A stretch of DNA of 7,210 nt from Gammaproteobacteria bacterium (GTDB taxonomy: Bacteria > Pseudomonadota > Gammaproteobacteria > Magnimaribacterales > Magnimaribacteraceae): contig DTSY01000111.1 of NCBI GenBank assembly GCA_012965075.1, positions 1 to 7,210 of the forward strand, written 5' to 3'. Made by a program: the position numbers and the translations under genes. The notes under the pieces are model-generated. The model was not told the origin of the DNA and did not search any database. It was given only the letters and a program-made list of their open reading frames with translations. Of this stretch, positions 6,520 through 7,210 are shown piece after piece. Each line of letters opens with the position of its first letter. The stretch's first letter is position 1.

Positions 6520-7210
6520 ATGTCAGGTCCATTAGAAGGTTATAGAGTAGTTGAATTGACTTCCACGGTCTCAGGTCCGTTTGCAGGAATGATGTTAGCC
6601 GATCAAGGTGCTGATGTTGTTAAAGTTGAACCACCTGGTATTGGAGATCTTGCTAGGTTTATGGGGACCACTAGATCAGGCATGGCTGCAATGTTCTCAG
6701 TGCTAAATAGGAATAAAAGATCAGTGGTACTAGATTTTAAAGAAGCTAAGGATTTTGAAATATTAAAGAACTTATTAGCAACAGCTGATGTTCTTATCGA
6801 GAATTACAGGCCAGGTGTAGTAAAAAAATTAGGTTTGGATTATGAAAGTATTAAGAAAATAAATTCTAATATTATTTACACATCAATTTCCGGTTACGGA
6901 CAATCAGGCCCTTACATTAATCGAAGAGTTTATGATCCGTTAATACAAGCAACCGCGGGTGCTGCAGCTTCACAAGATTCTGAGAATCCTGAATATTACA
7001 AAACCATTGTTTTCGACAAAGTGACTGGTTTAACAGCAGCTCAGTCTATAAGTACTGCTTTGTTACACAGAGAAAGAACTGGAGAAGGACAATACTTGCC
7101 CATATCAATGTTAGATTCAGCTCTGTATTACATATGGCCTGATGTGATGTGGTCTAAAACTTTACTAGGAGAAGGAATTGACTACAAACCAGATTTATTT
7201 GAATCATTTC
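6520..7210 (+). CDS. CaiB/BaiF (class III) CoA-transferase, 3' end outside the window
   Basis: Open from ATG 6520 to the window edge, giving 230 residues of a protein whose family usually reaches about 380-410. The N-terminus MSGPLEGYRVVELTSTVSGPF, LADQGADVVKVEPPG, the LNRNKRSVVLDF segment and IENYRPGVVKKLGLD are the standard CoA-binding features. D166 in VFDKVTGLTAAQ matches the catalytic Asp (D169 in oxalate formyl-CoA transferase) that forms the acyl-enzyme anhydride. At the position of the racemase His the protein has Y138 (VYDPLIQATAG), so a true transferase moving CoA between carboxylic acids is more likely than a racemase. Donor and acceptor acids are unknown. Its own ribosome site and divergent orientation from tatD mark it as the first gene of a separate rightward unit. 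Confidence 0.9.
   Translation, partial: MSGPLEGYRVVELTSTVSGPFAGMMLADQGADVVKVEPPGIGDLARFMGTTRSGMAAMFSVLNRNKRSVVLDFKEAKDFEILKNLLATADVLIENYRPGVVKKLGLDYESIKKINSNIIYTSISGYGQSGPYINRRVYDPLIQATAGAAASQDSENPEYYKTIVFDKVTGLTAAQSISTALLHRERTGEGQYLPISMLDSALYYIWPDVMWSKTLLGEGIDYKPDLFESF

Noticed and set aside
1..7210. Defence island, prophage, CRISPR, transposon or toxin-antitoxin system
   Set aside because: All full-length genes are recognisable housekeeping or metabolic families. There are no direct-repeat arrays, terminal inverted repeats, integrase or transposase motifs, or tRNA genes, and base composition looks even by eye.

Overview
The window is a compact, AT-rich stretch of bacterial chromosome. It has nine protein-coding genes (the first and last cut by the window edges), spacers of about 50 bp or less, and no RNA genes, insertion sequences or CRISPR. 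BolA and TatD look very like their E. coli counterparts. With the low GC, tight packing and two CoA-transferase III family genes, this suggests a streamlined gammaproteobacterium, possibly a marine oligotroph of SAR86 type. The lineage is inference only.

Layout. Positions 3-5685 are a run of seven plus-strand genes: the tail of an unidentified gene, an ogt-type DNA repair methyltransferase, bolA, a TrhO-type tRNA hydroxylase, a 12-TM RND/MMPL exporter, an alpha-methylacyl-CoA racemase-like enzyme, and a small CPLC glutaredoxin-like protein. Junctions are 1, 30, 5, 9 and 11 bp, then a 4-bp overlap, so one transcript or a few overlapping ones is likely. tatD lies on the minus strand, and its last 9 bases overlap the end of the glutaredoxin-like gene. 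A 48-bp spacer separates tatD from a divergent second CaiB/BaiF gene, which runs off the right edge.

Functional reading. Several products concern nucleic-acid upkeep and thiol or iron-sulfur chemistry: alkylguanine repair, TatD nuclease, tRNA wobble-uridine hydroxylation, BolA and a glutaredoxin-like protein. A second theme is acyl-CoA handling (racemase-like enzyme, class III CoA transferase) next to a lipid-type RND exporter. The two CaiB-fold proteins are not equivalent: the first has the full His/Asp/Glu set of methylacyl-CoA racemases, while the second keeps the transferase Asp but has Tyr at the racemase His position.

Most useful corrections: the ogt homologue probably starts at a TTG at 100 (152 aa), directly after the stop of an upstream gene at 98, and not at 61. 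An edge-truncated CoA transferase begins at 6520. I see no clear undescribed system; the curiosities are modest and listed separately.
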